Below, in pieces: positions 52,409 through 60,656 of a stretch of DNA of 64,000 nt. The DNA is taken from positions 62,001 to 126,000 of the forward strand of contig NZ_JAKGSG010000040.1 in the NCBI RefSeq assembly GCF_021568775.1, in the 5' to 3' direction. The stretch comes from Antribacter soli (lineage in GTDB: Bacteria; Actinomycetota; Actinomycetes; Actinomycetales; Cellulomonadaceae). Each line of letters opens with the position of its first letter. Position 1 is the first letter of the stretch. Both the position numbers and the translations under genes were made by a program. The notes beneath the pieces are model-generated. The model was not told the DNA's origin. It saw nothing but the letters and a program-made list of their open reading frames with translations, and did no database searches.

Positions 52409-53134
52409 GTGACCGCACGTACCACTCGTGCTCGCCATCGGGCAGCGCGTCGCCCTGTAGCGTCCTTCGCACAGAGCTCCACGATCGGCCGTAACGCCAC
52501 CATCGTGGCCGCCGGGGCCGGCATCCTCGTCTCGACCTTCGGTGCGGCCGCAGCGCCCGCCGTGGCCGCACCTCTTCCCGACAGCTCCACGAAGCTCAGC
52601 ACCGTCGACCTGTCGGCGCTGACGGAGCAGGCCCGTGAGGCCCTCGCCGCGGCTCCCGTCGTGGCCGTTGCCGCCGACGCGCAGTTCGGCGTCGAGCAGG
52701 CCGCTGTCTCCGTGACCCCCGCCCCGGCCAAGGTCACGCGAGCCACCACCACCTCCAGCACCACGAGCACGACGTCGATCGGCGCGGCCGTCCCGGCGTC
52801 GGCGAACGGCTCCACGATCGTCTCGATCGCGGCCCGCTACGTCGGTGTCCCCTACCTCAGCGGCGGGACCACGCCGGACGGCTTCGACTGCTCGGGCTTC
52901 ACGGCGTACGTCTACGCCCAGGCCGGCATCAGCCTCCCGCGCACCTCGTCGGCCCAGGCCGCCGGCGGTACCCGGGTGTCGCGTGCCGACGCCCAGCCGG
53001 GCGACCTGGTGTACGCCCCCGGCCACATCGGCATCTACGCCGGTGGCAACACCATGATCGACGCCCCGCGGCCGGGCAAGACCGTCCAGTTCCGCGCGAT
53101 CTGGATGAGTGCCCCGCAGTTCATCCGGTACTGA
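52409..53134 (+). CDS. Secreted NlpC/P60-family peptidoglycan hydrolase
   Basis: A 241-residue exported hydrolase that cuts D-Glu-mDAP type bonds in wall peptides. There is a long signal region (membrane stretch ATIVAAGAGILVSTFGAAAAPAVA), a low-complexity Thr/Ser/Ala linker, and then the NlpC/P60 domain with C161 in GFDCSGFTAYVYA and H206 in APGHIGIYAG. There is no SH3 or LysM domain. GTG at 52409 has AGGAGAGG seven bases before, which also follows the riboswitch. Together the leader and enzyme make a c-di-AMP-controlled wall hydrolase, similar in logic to the rpf genes. Confidence 0.95.
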   Translation: MTARTTRARHRAARRPVASFAQSSTIGRNATIVAAGAGILVSTFGAAAAPAVAAPLPDSSTKLSTVDLSALTEQAREALAAAPVVAVAADAQFGVEQAAVSVTPAPAKVTRATTTSSTTSTTSIGAAVPASANGSTIVSIAARYVGVPYLSGGTTPDGFDCSGFTAYVYAQAGISLPRTSSAQAAGGTRVSRADAQPGDLVYAPGHIGIYAGGNTMIDAPRPGKTVQFRAIWMSAPQFIRY

Positions 53135-53153
53135 CCCCCGCGTACCGATCACC

Positions 53154-53189
53154 CGATGCCCCGGCGTGCGCAAGCATGCCGGGGCATCG
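53154..53189 (+). terminator. Terminator of the NlpC/P60 gene
   Basis: A 16-bp stem (53154-53169 with 53174-53189, one G.T pair) with a GCAA tetraloop begins 20 bases after the stop codon at 53134. Confidence 0.75.
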
Positions 53190-53273
53190 TGCTGTCTGCG
53201 CGCGCTCAGGCAGAAAACCGGGCTCAGGCAGTAGCGTTGAGGCATCGCTCCACAGTGACGAGGAGGGCACGCG

Positions 53274-54281
53274 ATGACACGACCGGAGGTCGTGCTGGTC
53301 GGGGTCGACGGGTCGGAGGCGAGCCTGCACGCGCTGGACTGGGCGGCGGCCTATGGGCGGCGGGTCGGCTGGGCCCTGCACGTCGTGTGCAGCTACTCGT
53401 TGCCCTCGTTCACCGCGGCGTCGCTCGACGGCGGCTACGCCGCGCTCGACGACACCACCATCCAGGAAGGCGCGAAGGCGGTCCTCGCGGAGGCGGAGGC
53501 GCGCGTCGCCGACTCGGGCCTGCGGGTGACGACGGCGGTCGCCACCGGCGACGCGGCCGGTGTGCTGGTCGAGCTGTCGAGGGACTACGGCCTCGCCGTC
53601 GTGGGCACCCGGGGCCGCGGCGGGTTCACGGAGCGTCTGCTCGGCACCGTCTCGTCCGCCCTGCCCGCGCACGCGCACTGTCCCGTCGTCGTCGTGCCCC
53701 TGCGCTCGGCGGCCGGCCGTGGCTCGGTGTCCACGCTGGGCTGGCCGGCAACGGGCGGCCGGGACATGCCCGGTGGCGCCCCTCACGGCATCGAACCGGA
53801 CGAGGGTGCGCTGCGGGACGTGTCGAGGATCGTCGTGGGCGTGGACGGGTCGCCGCAGGCCGAGGCGGCGCTGCGGCACGCGATCGAGCAGGCGAAGGTG
53901 TGGGGTGCGGAGCTGACGGCCGTGGCGGGCGTGCCGGTCGGGTCGGGCTCGGGGCTGCTCGCGTGGCTGCCGTCGAACATCGACCACGACCAGGTCCTCG
54001 CGGACCTCAGGGCCGGGCTGGACGTGATCGTCGACCGGTACGAGGCCATGAACCCCGGCCTGACGATCCGCCGCATCGTGCTCGACGGCACGGGGGCCGA
54101 GCTCCTCACCGAGTTCTCCACCGCCTCCGACCTCATCGTGGTCGGCTCACGCGGGCGGGGCGGGTTCCGCGGTCTGCTGCTCGGGTCCACGAGCCAGGCG
54201 GTGCTGCACCACTCGGCGTGCCCCGTCCTGGTGGTCAACCGGCACTGCGCGGAAGCGGACGCTGAGGTCGCGGCCTCCTGA
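53274..54281 (+). CDS. Tandem universal stress protein
   Basis: A 335-residue protein made of two Usp domains. Domain 1 (residues 1-145) has VLVGVDGSEASLHALDWAAAYG and VVGTRGRGGFTERLLGTVSSAL; domain 2 (about 180-325) has IVVGVDGSPQAEAALRHAIEQ and VVGSRGRGGFRGLLLGSTSQAVL. Each has the Gly-rich G-x2-G-x9-G-(S/T) ATP loop. The linker has GGAP and Met-rich residues. Tandem Usp proteins are common in actinobacteria and are induced by hypoxia or starvation. GGAGGG lies before the ATG. It converges with the LacI gene 9 bases later and probably has a separate promoter. Confidence 0.95.
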   Translation: MTRPEVVLVGVDGSEASLHALDWAAAYGRRVGWALHVVCSYSLPSFTAASLDGGYAALDDTTIQEGAKAVLAEAEARVADSGLRVTTAVATGDAAGVLVELSRDYGLAVVGTRGRGGFTERLLGTVSSALPAHAHCPVVVVPLRSAAGRGSVSTLGWPATGGRDMPGGAPHGIEPDEGALRDVSRIVVGVDGSPQAEAALRHAIEQAKVWGAELTAVAGVPVGSGSGLLAWLPSNIDHDQVLADLRAGLDVIVDRYEAMNPGLTIRRIVLDGTGAELLTEFSTASDLIVVGSRGRGGFRGLLLGSTSQAVLHHSACPVLVVNRHCAEADAEVAAS

Positions 54282-54290
54282 CGCCCCGGC

Positions 54291-55319
54291 TCAGCGCGGC
54301 GGCGCCGTGCTCGCCCGCACGACGAGCCGGACGGGCACGAGGGTGTGCACGTCGGTGAGCACCTCGCCGTCGCGCACCTGGCGCATGAGGAGGTCCACGA
54401 GCTCGCGGCCGACGGCGGCGAAGTCCTGCGCCACCGTCGTGAGCGGCGGCCACAGGTGCTCGGCGAGCAGGATGTCGTCGAAGCCGACCACGGAGACGTC
54501 GCCCGGCACGTCCCGTCCGGCCTCGTGCAGGGCGTGGATGAGCCCCGCCGCCATCTCGTCGTTCGCGCAGAAGACCGCGGTGACCTCTGACTGCGTGGCG
54601 AGGGCGCGGCCGGCGGCGTAGCCGGAGCCGGCGGACCAGTCGCCGGTGACGGGTGGCGGGACGTCGCGCCCGGCGGCGGTGAGCGTGGCGCGCCAGCCCT
54701 CGGCGCGCTGGAGCGCCGGCCTGGAGTCTTCGGGCCCGGTGACGTGGTGCACGGTGCGGTGGCCCAGCCCGAGGAGGTGCTCGACGGCGCGCTGGGCACC
54801 GCCGGTCTGGTCCGTGCCGACGGCGGGGTGGTGTCCGACGAACCGGGAGTCCGAGACCGCGACCGGCAGCCGCGGTGGCAGCAGCAGCGAGTCCGGCGTG
54901 GCGGTCTCGGCGCGGATGATGACGAGCCCGTCGATGGCCTGGTGGGACAGGCGGGCGACGGCGGCGGAGACGTCGTCGGACGAGGGGCTCTCGACGTCCA
55001 CGAGCGTGACGGTGTAGCCGTGGTCGCGGGCGGCCTCGACGACGGCCTCGACGGTGCGGGACTCGCCGGTGCGGGCGAGCCGGTGGGCGATGACGCCGAA
55101 CGTGCCGTACTGGCCGTAGCGCAGGGCCCGCGCGGCGCTGTTGGGGGAGTAGCCCAGCTGCTGCATCGCGGCCAGCACGCGGTCCCGGGTCTCGTCGCGT
55201 ACGTTCGACGCCCCCATGGAGACGCGCGAGACTGTCTGGGCGGAGACGCCGGCAAGGGCCGCGACGTCGGCCATCGACGCGCCGGCGCGCGGTTTGGGCC
55301 TCCGGACGGGAGCATTCAT
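54291..55319 (-). CDS. LacI-family transcriptional repressor
   Basis: A 342-residue repressor: N-terminal HTH (MADVAALAGVSAQTVSRVSMGASNVRDETRDRVLAAMQQLGYSPNSAARAL) and a periplasmic-binding-protein-like sugar-sensing domain (GVIAHRLARTGESRTVEAVVEAARDHGYTVTLVD ... VFCANDEMAAGLIHALHEAGRDVPGDVSVVGFDD). It is divergent from the sugar ABC operon, with the operator TGTTAACGTAAACA in between, so it is the natural regulator of the ABC-GH35 genes. On the minus strand TATGGT lies 6 bases before the ATG with no ribosome site, so it may be leaderless. The inducer should be a sugar imported by that system; galactosides are suggested by GH35. Confidence 0.93.
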   Translation of the reverse strand: MNAPVRRPKPRAGASMADVAALAGVSAQTVSRVSMGASNVRDETRDRVLAAMQQLGYSPNSAARALRYGQYGTFGVIAHRLARTGESRTVEAVVEAARDHGYTVTLVDVESPSSDDVSAAVARLSHQAIDGLVIIRAETATPDSLLLPPRLPVAVSDSRFVGHHPAVGTDQTGGAQRAVEHLLGLGHRTVHHVTGPEDSRPALQRAEGWRATLTAAGRDVPPPVTGDWSAGSGYAAGRALATQSEVTAVFCANDEMAAGLIHALHEAGRDVPGDVSVVGFDDILLAEHLWPPLTTVAQDFAAVGRELVDLLMRQVRDGEVLTDVHTLVPVRLVVRASTAPPR

Positions 55320-55325
55320 GGCTTG

Positions 55326-55331
55326 ACCATA
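55326..55331 (-). promoter_or_regulatory. Predicted -10 element, leaderless lacI transcript
   Basis: TATGGT on the minus strand is 6 bases from the ATG at 55319, with no ribosome site between. Start of transcription at or one base before the A is likely. Confidence 0.4.
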
Positions 55332-55393
55332 CTGTGACCAGGGCTGGCTTGACGCTCTCCTCGGCGTGATGAGAAGGTCGGTCGCGAGAGCGG

Positions 55394-55407
55394 TGTTAAC
55401 GTAAACA
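55394..55407 (+). promoter_or_regulatory. LacI-family operator
   Basis: TGTTAACGTAAACA is a 14-base near-palindrome (TGTTAAC facing GTAAACA, one mismatch per half) like known LacI/GalR operators. It lies 36 bases before the first permease ATG, in the 123-base region shared by lacI and the sugar ABC operon. Confidence 0.7.
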
Positions 55408-55442
55408 TCTTACCCACTCACGGACGAGCGGAAAGGACGGCG

Positions 55443-56399
55443 ATGTCCGCAGTAACGGCAGACCAGCGGGCCGGCGCGGCCGGGACGCCCGTGCCGGCCA
55501 GTCCCACGAAGAAGCGTGGACGCCGGGCTCCGGCATCCCGGGTACATCTGGCGGGCTGGGGCTTCGTCACCCCGTTCCTCGTCGCGTTCGCGCTGGCGTT
55601 CCTGGCGCCGCTCGCCTACTCGGTCTACCTCAGCCTGTTCCGGAACCAGCTCATCGGCGGCAACCAGTTCGTCGGGATCCAGAACTACCTCGCCGCCTTC
55701 TCGGACGGCAAGTTCTGGGACGGTGCCCTGCGCGTCGGGCTGTTCCTCGCGGTGCAGGTCCCGGTCATGCTGGCGATCGCGCTGGTCGCGGCCCTCGCCA
55801 TCGACAGCGGGCGACTGCACGGCAAGAGCTTCTTCCGGATCGCGATCTTCCTGCCCTACGCGGTGCCGGGCGTCGTCGCCGTGCTCATGTGGGGCTTCAT
55901 GTACAGCGACCGGATGGGCCTGACGGGCCACCTCAACGACTGGGTCGGGTTCGCCCTGTTCACGCCGTACACGAAACAGTGGATCCTCGTCGCGATCGGC
56001 AACATCGTGACCTGGGAGTTCGTCGGCTACAACATGCTGATCTTCTACTCGGCGCTGCGGACGATCCCCGGGGAGCTCTACGAGGCGGCCGCGCTCGACG
56101 GTGCCGGGCAGTTCCGCATCGTCCGGGCCGTCAAGCTGCCTGCCCTGCGGGGCGCGATCGTGATCGCGACCATCTTCTCGATCATCGGCAGCTTCCAGCT
56201 CTTCAACGAGCCGAACATCCTCAAGACGATCGTGCCCACGCTCATCTCCACGTCGTACACGCCCAACATGTACGCCTACAACCTCAGCTTCGTGGGGCAG
56301 CAGGTCAACTACGCGGCGACCATCGCGATCATCATGGGCGTCCTCACCGCGGTCATCGCCTACGTGGTCCAGCTGCGCGCGAGCCGGGAGAACGACTGA
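55443..56399 (+). CDS. Sugar ABC transporter permease 1
   Basis: A 318-residue MalF-type permease with about six helices after a basic N-terminal tail (KKRGRR). The EAA loop is YEAAALDGAGQFRIVRAVKLPALRG, which contacts the ATPase, and TSYTPNMYAYNLSFVGQQVNYAATIAIIMGVLTAVIAYV is the last membrane pair. It imports carbohydrate together with permease 2, the binding lipoprotein at 57310 and a missing ATP-binding protein; actinobacterial CUT1 systems often share one MsiK ATPase encoded elsewhere, so its absence is expected. GGAAAGGA precedes the ATG. The next gene starts inside its stop codon (TGATG). Confidence 0.93.
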   Translation: MSAVTADQRAGAAGTPVPASPTKKRGRRAPASRVHLAGWGFVTPFLVAFALAFLAPLAYSVYLSLFRNQLIGGNQFVGIQNYLAAFSDGKFWDGALRVGLFLAVQVPVMLAIALVAALAIDSGRLHGKSFFRIAIFLPYAVPGVVAVLMWGFMYSDRMGLTGHLNDWVGFALFTPYTKQWILVAIGNIVTWEFVGYNMLIFYSALRTIPGELYEAAALDGAGQFRIVRAVKLPALRGAIVIATIFSIIGSFQLFNEPNILKTIVPTLISTSYTPNMYAYNLSFVGQQVNYAATIAIIMGVLTAVIAYVVQLRASREND

Positions 56400-57259
56400 T
56401 GGCCCAATCCTTCACCAGCCCCCGCAAGTCGGTCACGCTCACGATCGTGATGTCGGGGCTCATCGCCTACTCGCTGGTCCCGCTGCTGTGGCTCGTCATC
56501 AGCGCCACCAAGACCCAGCCGGCACTGCTGAGCTCCTTCGGACTGTGGTTCTCCGGGGACTTCGCGCTGTTCGAGAACATCGGGTCGGTCTTCACGTACG
56601 ACGACGGCATCTTCCTGCGCTGGCTCGGCAACACCCTGCTGTACGTCGTCGCCGGAGCGGGCGGAGCCACCCTGCTCGCCACCCTCGCCGGCTACGGGCT
56701 GGCCAAGTACCGGTTCCGGGGCCGCACGGCGGTGTTCGCCACGATCCTCGGGGCCGTCGCGGTGCCCGGGACGGCGCTCGCCGTCCCCACGTTCCTCCTG
56801 TTCAGCCAGATGAACCTGACGAACACGGTGTGGGCGGTGATCCTGCCGTCCCTGGTGTCCCCGTTCGGCCTGTACCTCATGTGGGTCTTCGCCACAGAGG
56901 CGATCCCCGGCGAGCTCCTCGAGGCGGCGCGGGTCGACGGCGCGAGCGAGGCCCGGACGTTCTTCACGATCGCGCTGCGGCTGCTCGTCCCCGGGATCGT
57001 GACGGTCCTCCTGTTCGCGATCGTCGCCACGTGGAACAACTACTTCCTGCCCCTGATCATGCTCAACGACCCCAACCTGTACCCGCTGACCATCGGCCTG
57101 CAGGAGTGGAACAGCGACGCGACGGGTGTCGGCGCCTCGCCGGTGTTCCACCTCGTGATCACCGGTGCCCTCCTGACGATCCTTCCGATCGTCGGTGTAT
57201 TCCTCCTGCTCCAGCGTTACTGGCAGTCCGGCCTGAGCGCCGGCTCCGTGAAGCAGTAG
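56399..57259 (+). CDS. Sugar ABC transporter permease 2
   Basis: A 286-residue MalG-type permease: six helices (first VMSGLIAYSLVPLLWLVISATK) and the EAA loop LEAARVDGASEARTFFTIALRLLVPG. It forms the channel with permease 1. The ATG overlaps the upstream stop (TGATG), so equal amounts are probably made. RYWQSGLSAGSVK at the C-terminus is typical of the CUT1 group, which carries di- and oligosaccharides. The binding protein follows after 50 bases. Confidence 0.93.
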   Translation: MAQSFTSPRKSVTLTIVMSGLIAYSLVPLLWLVISATKTQPALLSSFGLWFSGDFALFENIGSVFTYDDGIFLRWLGNTLLYVVAGAGGATLLATLAGYGLAKYRFRGRTAVFATILGAVAVPGTALAVPTFLLFSQMNLTNTVWAVILPSLVSPFGLYLMWVFATEAIPGELLEAARVDGASEARTFFTIALRLLVPGIVTVLLFAIVATWNNYFLPLIMLNDPNLYPLTIGLQEWNSDATGVGASPVFHLVITGALLTILPIVGVFLLLQRYWQSGLSAGSVKQ

Positions 57260-57309
57260 TCCAGCCACAGGGGCGCAGCCCCGACGACGCAGTGGAAAGG
57301 CACGAAGCA

Positions 57310-58662
57310 ATGAGGCTCAACCGTGTGCATCGCACGATCGCGGCCGTCGCAGCCGCGACGGTCGTGGGAGCAACTCTCGCCGCCTGCTCGGGCGGCAGCG
57401 AAGACGGCGGGACAGGCGGCGCCGAGGGCGCCACCGCCGAGGAGATCGAGGCGGCCCTCCAGGAGGGCGGCAGCATGACCTACTGGACCTGGACCCCGCA
57501 GGCAGAGGACCAGGTGGCTGCTTTCGAGGCGGCGTACCCGAACGTGGACGTCGAGCTCGTCGACACCCAGGGCGCCGCGGACAACAACACGGAGCTGCAG
57601 AACGCCATCGCCGCGGGCGACGGAGTCCCGGACGTCATCCAGCTCGAGTACCAGTCGATCCCGCAGTTCCAGCTCCCCGGCCAGCTCACGGACCTCAGCG
57701 CCTTCGGCTACGCCGACCTGGAGGACCTCTACACCCCGTCCACGTGGGGCGCGGTCTCGCAGAACGGCGGCATCTGGGGCCTGCCGCAGGACAGCGGCCC
57801 CATGGCGCTGTTCTACAACAAGGCGGTCTTCGACCAGTACGGGATCGCGGTCCCGGCGACCTGGGAGGAGTACGTCGAGGCCGGCCGCAAGCTCCACGCC
57901 GCGGACCCCACGAAGTTCATCGCGAACGACGGCGGCGGCGACGCAGGCACGGTGACGAGCCTCATCTGGCAGGCCGGCGGCAAGCCGTTCCAGGTGGACG
58001 GTGAGACGGTCACGATCGACCTCGCCGACGAGGGCACCCAGAAGTGGGCCGACATGTACCAGCCGCTCATCGACGAGGAGCTGCTGGGCGACATCCCCGG
58101 CTGGTCCGACGAGTGGTTCGCCGCGCTCGGCGACGGCACCATCGCGACCCTCACCACGGGCGCCTGGATGCCGGGCGTCTTCGAGTCCGGAGCGCCCGCC
58201 GGCGCCGGCAACTGGCGCGTCGCCCCGATGCCGACGTACGACGGCACGCCCGCCAACGCCGAGAACGGCGGGTCGGCCCAGGTCGTCCCGGCGGCCGCCG
58301 AGAACAAGCTGCTCGCCGCGGGCTTCCTCAAGTGGCTCAACTCCAGCGAGGAGTCCGTCGAGCTGTTCCTCGCCAGCGGCGGCTTCCCGGCCACGGTCTC
58401 GGACCTGCAGTCGGACGAGTTCCTGTCCTACGAGTCCGAGTACTTCGGCGGCCAGAAGATCAACGAGGTCCTCGTGGCCGGGGCCGACTCCGTGAACCCG
58501 GGCTGGGCCTACCTGCCGTGGCAGTCGTACGCGAACAGCATCTTCACGGACACGGTCGGACAGGCCTACCTCGACAGGTCCAGCCTGACCGACGGTCTCG
58601 CGAAGTGGCAGGCGGAGAACGTCGCCTACGGCACGGAGCAGGGCTTCACGATCTCTGAGTGA
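57310..58662 (+). CDS. Sugar ABC transporter substrate-binding lipoprotein
   Basis: A 450-residue extracellular solute-binding protein. The signal sequence ends in the lipobox GATLAAC, so the mature protein is lipid-anchored. The SBP_bac_1 fold is visible in MTYWTWTPQAEDQVAAFEAAYPNVDVELVDTQ, GDGVPDVIQLEYQSIPQF, WGLPQDSGPMALFYNKAVFDQYGIAVPATWEEYVEAGRKL and the hinge LTTGAWMPGVFES. The aromatic residues in the cleft (W58-type YWTWTP, WW) suit sugar stacking. The gene has AAAGG in front, follows the permeases in the operon and ends with a 17-bp terminator hairpin, separating it from the GH35 gene. Confidence 0.95.
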   Translation: MRLNRVHRTIAAVAAATVVGATLAACSGGSEDGGTGGAEGATAEEIEAALQEGGSMTYWTWTPQAEDQVAAFEAAYPNVDVELVDTQGAADNNTELQNAIAAGDGVPDVIQLEYQSIPQFQLPGQLTDLSAFGYADLEDLYTPSTWGAVSQNGGIWGLPQDSGPMALFYNKAVFDQYGIAVPATWEEYVEAGRKLHAADPTKFIANDGGGDAGTVTSLIWQAGGKPFQVDGETVTIDLADEGTQKWADMYQPLIDEELLGDIPGWSDEWFAALGDGTIATLTTGAWMPGVFESGAPAGAGNWRVAPMPTYDGTPANAENGGSAQVVPAAAENKLLAAGFLKWLNSSEESVELFLASGGFPATVSDLQSDEFLSYESEYFGGQKINEVLVAGADSVNPGWAYLPWQSYANSIFTDTVGQAYLDRSSLTDGLAKWQAENVAYGTEQGFTISE

Positions 58663-58686
58663 CCTGACGCGCCCGACGGCGCACTC

Positions 58687-58722
58687 CGGACTGGTCGCCT
58701 TCCCCGGAAGGCGACCAGTCCG
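58687..58722 (+). terminator. Terminator of the sugar ABC operon
   Basis: A perfect 17-bp stem (58687-58703 with 58706-58722) begins 24 bases after the stop of the binding protein. A transcript passing it would still reach the GH35 gene at lower level. Confidence 0.75.
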
Positions 58723-58771
58723 CCGTCGGGCACCCCTCAACCGGGTAACCTCACCACGGAAAGGCGCGTGC

Positions 58772-60580
58772 ATGCCCACGTTCGAGATCGGCGAGCGGGA
58801 CTTCCTCCTCGACGGACGGCCGATGCAGGTGATCAGCGGGGCCCTGCACTACTTCCGCGTGCACCCCGAGCAGTGGGCGGACCGCATCCGGTCCGCGCGC
58901 CTCATGGGGCTCAACACGATCGAGACGTACGTGCCGTGGAACTTCCACTCGCCGGAGCAGGGCGTCTTCGTGACCGACGGCCGGCGCGACCTCGGCCGGT
59001 TCCTCGACCTCGTCGCCGCCGAGGGCCTGTACGCGATCGTCCGGCCAGGCCCGTACATCTGCGCCGAGTGGGACGGCGGCGGCCTGCCCGCCTGGCTGTT
59101 CGCCACGCCCGGCGTGGGCGTGCGACGGGCCGAGCCGCAGTTCCTCGCCGCCATCGCGCGCTACTACGCGGACGTGCTGCCCATCGTCGCGAAGCGGCAG
59201 GTCACCGCGGGCGGCCCGGTCCTCGCTGTGCAGGTCGAGAACGAGTACGGCGCATACGGCGACGACTCGCCCGAGCAGCGTTCCGAGTACCTGACCGCGC
59301 TCGTCGCGATGGTCCGCGAGCACCTGGAGGTGCCGCTGTTCACCGTGGACCAGGCGAGCGACGAGCACCTCGCCCACGGCGGCCTGCCGGGGCTGCACAA
59401 GATGGCGTCGTTCGGCTCGCGCGCCGCCGAGCGGCTCGAGCTGCTGCGGCGGTACCAGCCCACCGGGCCGCTCATGTGCATGGAGTTCTGGGACGGCTGG
59501 TTCGACTCCTGGGGCCTCGAGCACCACGTCGCACCCGTTCAGACCAACGCCGCCGACCTTGCCGACCTGCTCGGCGCGGGCGCGTCCGTGAACCTCTACA
59601 TGTTCCACGGCGGCACCAACCTCGGGCTGACCAACGGCGCCAACGACAAGGGCATCTACCGCCCCATCGCCACCAGCTACGACTACGACGCGCCCCTCAC
59701 CGAGAGCGGCGCGCCCACCGCGAAGTACGCGGCGCTGCGGGAGGTCATCTCCCGCTTCGCCCCGGTGCCCGACGACGTCCCGCCGCCCGCGCGGCCCGCG
59801 CGGCCCGCTCCCGTTCTCGACGTCGTGCTGGGGCGGCGGGTGCCGCTCGCCGAGGCGCTCCCGCTGCTCGGCGCGCCTGTCACGGCCGACCACCTGCCGA
59901 CCATGGACGAGCTCGGCCAGTGGACCGGGTTCGCGCTCTACCGCACCCGCGTGACCGCCTCCGACGGCGTGCTGAGCGTCGGCGAGGCGCGCGACCGGGC
60001 GCTCGTGTCGCTCGACGGGGACCCGGTCGGGGTGCTCGACCGGGCGCTGCACCAGAACGCCGTCGCCCTGCCGGCTCGCGACGGCGTGCTGGAGCTGCTC
60101 GTCGAGGACCAGGGGCGGGTCAACTACGGCGCGCGCATCGGCGAGCCGAAGGGGCTCGTCGGGCCCGCCCGCACGGCCGTACGCGACCTCGACGCGTGGG
60201 AGGTCACGCCCCTGCGGCTCGGCGACGACCCGTTCGGGGAGACGCTGAGCGAGCCGCTCGCGGAGCTCCTGCGGGTGTCGCCCGACGGCGTCGCGGGGCC
60301 CGCCGCCCCGGCGCCGGGCACCGCGTTCTTCCACGGGACCTTCGAGACCGAGGCGGGTGCGGACCACTTCCTCCGGTTCGACGGCTGGACCAAGGGCCTC
60401 GTCTGGGTCAACGGGACCTTGCTCGGACGGTACTGGAGCGCCGGGCCGACCGGCACGCTCTACGTGCCGGGGCCGCTCGTGCGGGACGTGAACGAGGTCG
60501 TCGTGCTGGAGCTGCACGGGACGGCCGCGCCCGTGCTGCAGTTCGTGGCGGAGCCGGACCTGGGGCACACGGAGGCGTGA
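58772..60580 (+). CDS. GH35 beta-galactosidase
   Basis: A 602-residue glycoside hydrolase of family 35, which removes terminal beta-galactose. The catalytic TIM barrel includes GALHYFRVHPEQWADRIRSARLMGLNTIETYVPWNFHSPEQG, CAEWDGGGLPAWL and the family signature GGPVLAVQVENEYG with acid/base E158, and the nucleophile E238 in CMEFWDGWFDSWG. Two beta-sandwich domains follow (from about residue 370), the last with WVNGTLLGRYWSAGPTGTLYVP. No signal peptide is present, so it acts in the cytoplasm on imported galactosides. GGAAAGG precedes the ATG. It lies behind the LacI-controlled ABC operon. Confidence 0.95.
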   Translation: MPTFEIGERDFLLDGRPMQVISGALHYFRVHPEQWADRIRSARLMGLNTIETYVPWNFHSPEQGVFVTDGRRDLGRFLDLVAAEGLYAIVRPGPYICAEWDGGGLPAWLFATPGVGVRRAEPQFLAAIARYYADVLPIVAKRQVTAGGPVLAVQVENEYGAYGDDSPEQRSEYLTALVAMVREHLEVPLFTVDQASDEHLAHGGLPGLHKMASFGSRAAERLELLRRYQPTGPLMCMEFWDGWFDSWGLEHHVAPVQTNAADLADLLGAGASVNLYMFHGGTNLGLTNGANDKGIYRPIATSYDYDAPLTESGAPTAKYAALREVISRFAPVPDDVPPPARPARPAPVLDVVLGRRVPLAEALPLLGAPVTADHLPTMDELGQWTGFALYRTRVTASDGVLSVGEARDRALVSLDGDPVGVLDRALHQNAVALPARDGVLELLVEDQGRVNYGARIGEPKGLVGPARTAVRDLDAWEVTPLRLGDDPFGETLSEPLAELLRVSPDGVAGPAAPAPGTAFFHGTFETEAGADHFLRFDGWTKGLVWVNGTLLGRYWSAGPTGTLYVPGPLVRDVNEVVVLELHGTAAPVLQFVAEPDLGHTEA

Positions 60581-60597
60581 CCGACGGCGACCCGCTT

Positions 60598-60648
60598 CGA
60601 CGCCGAGGTAGTAGGTCCGTCCGGGACGGACCTACAAGCTCGGCGTCG
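60598..60648. repeat. Palindromic element A / terminator of the GH35 gene
   Basis: CGACGCCGAG pairs with CTCGGCGTCG (60598-60607 with 60639-60648) and an inner stem (60611-60622 with 60624-60635) contains GTAGGTCCGT. It starts 18 bases after the GH35 stop and ends 9 bases before the convergent PNGase stop, so it can end both transcripts. It shares GAGGTAGT(C/A)GGTCCGT with elements B and C at 62494-62635. Confidence 0.8.
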
Positions 60649-60656
60649 TCTCGGTG

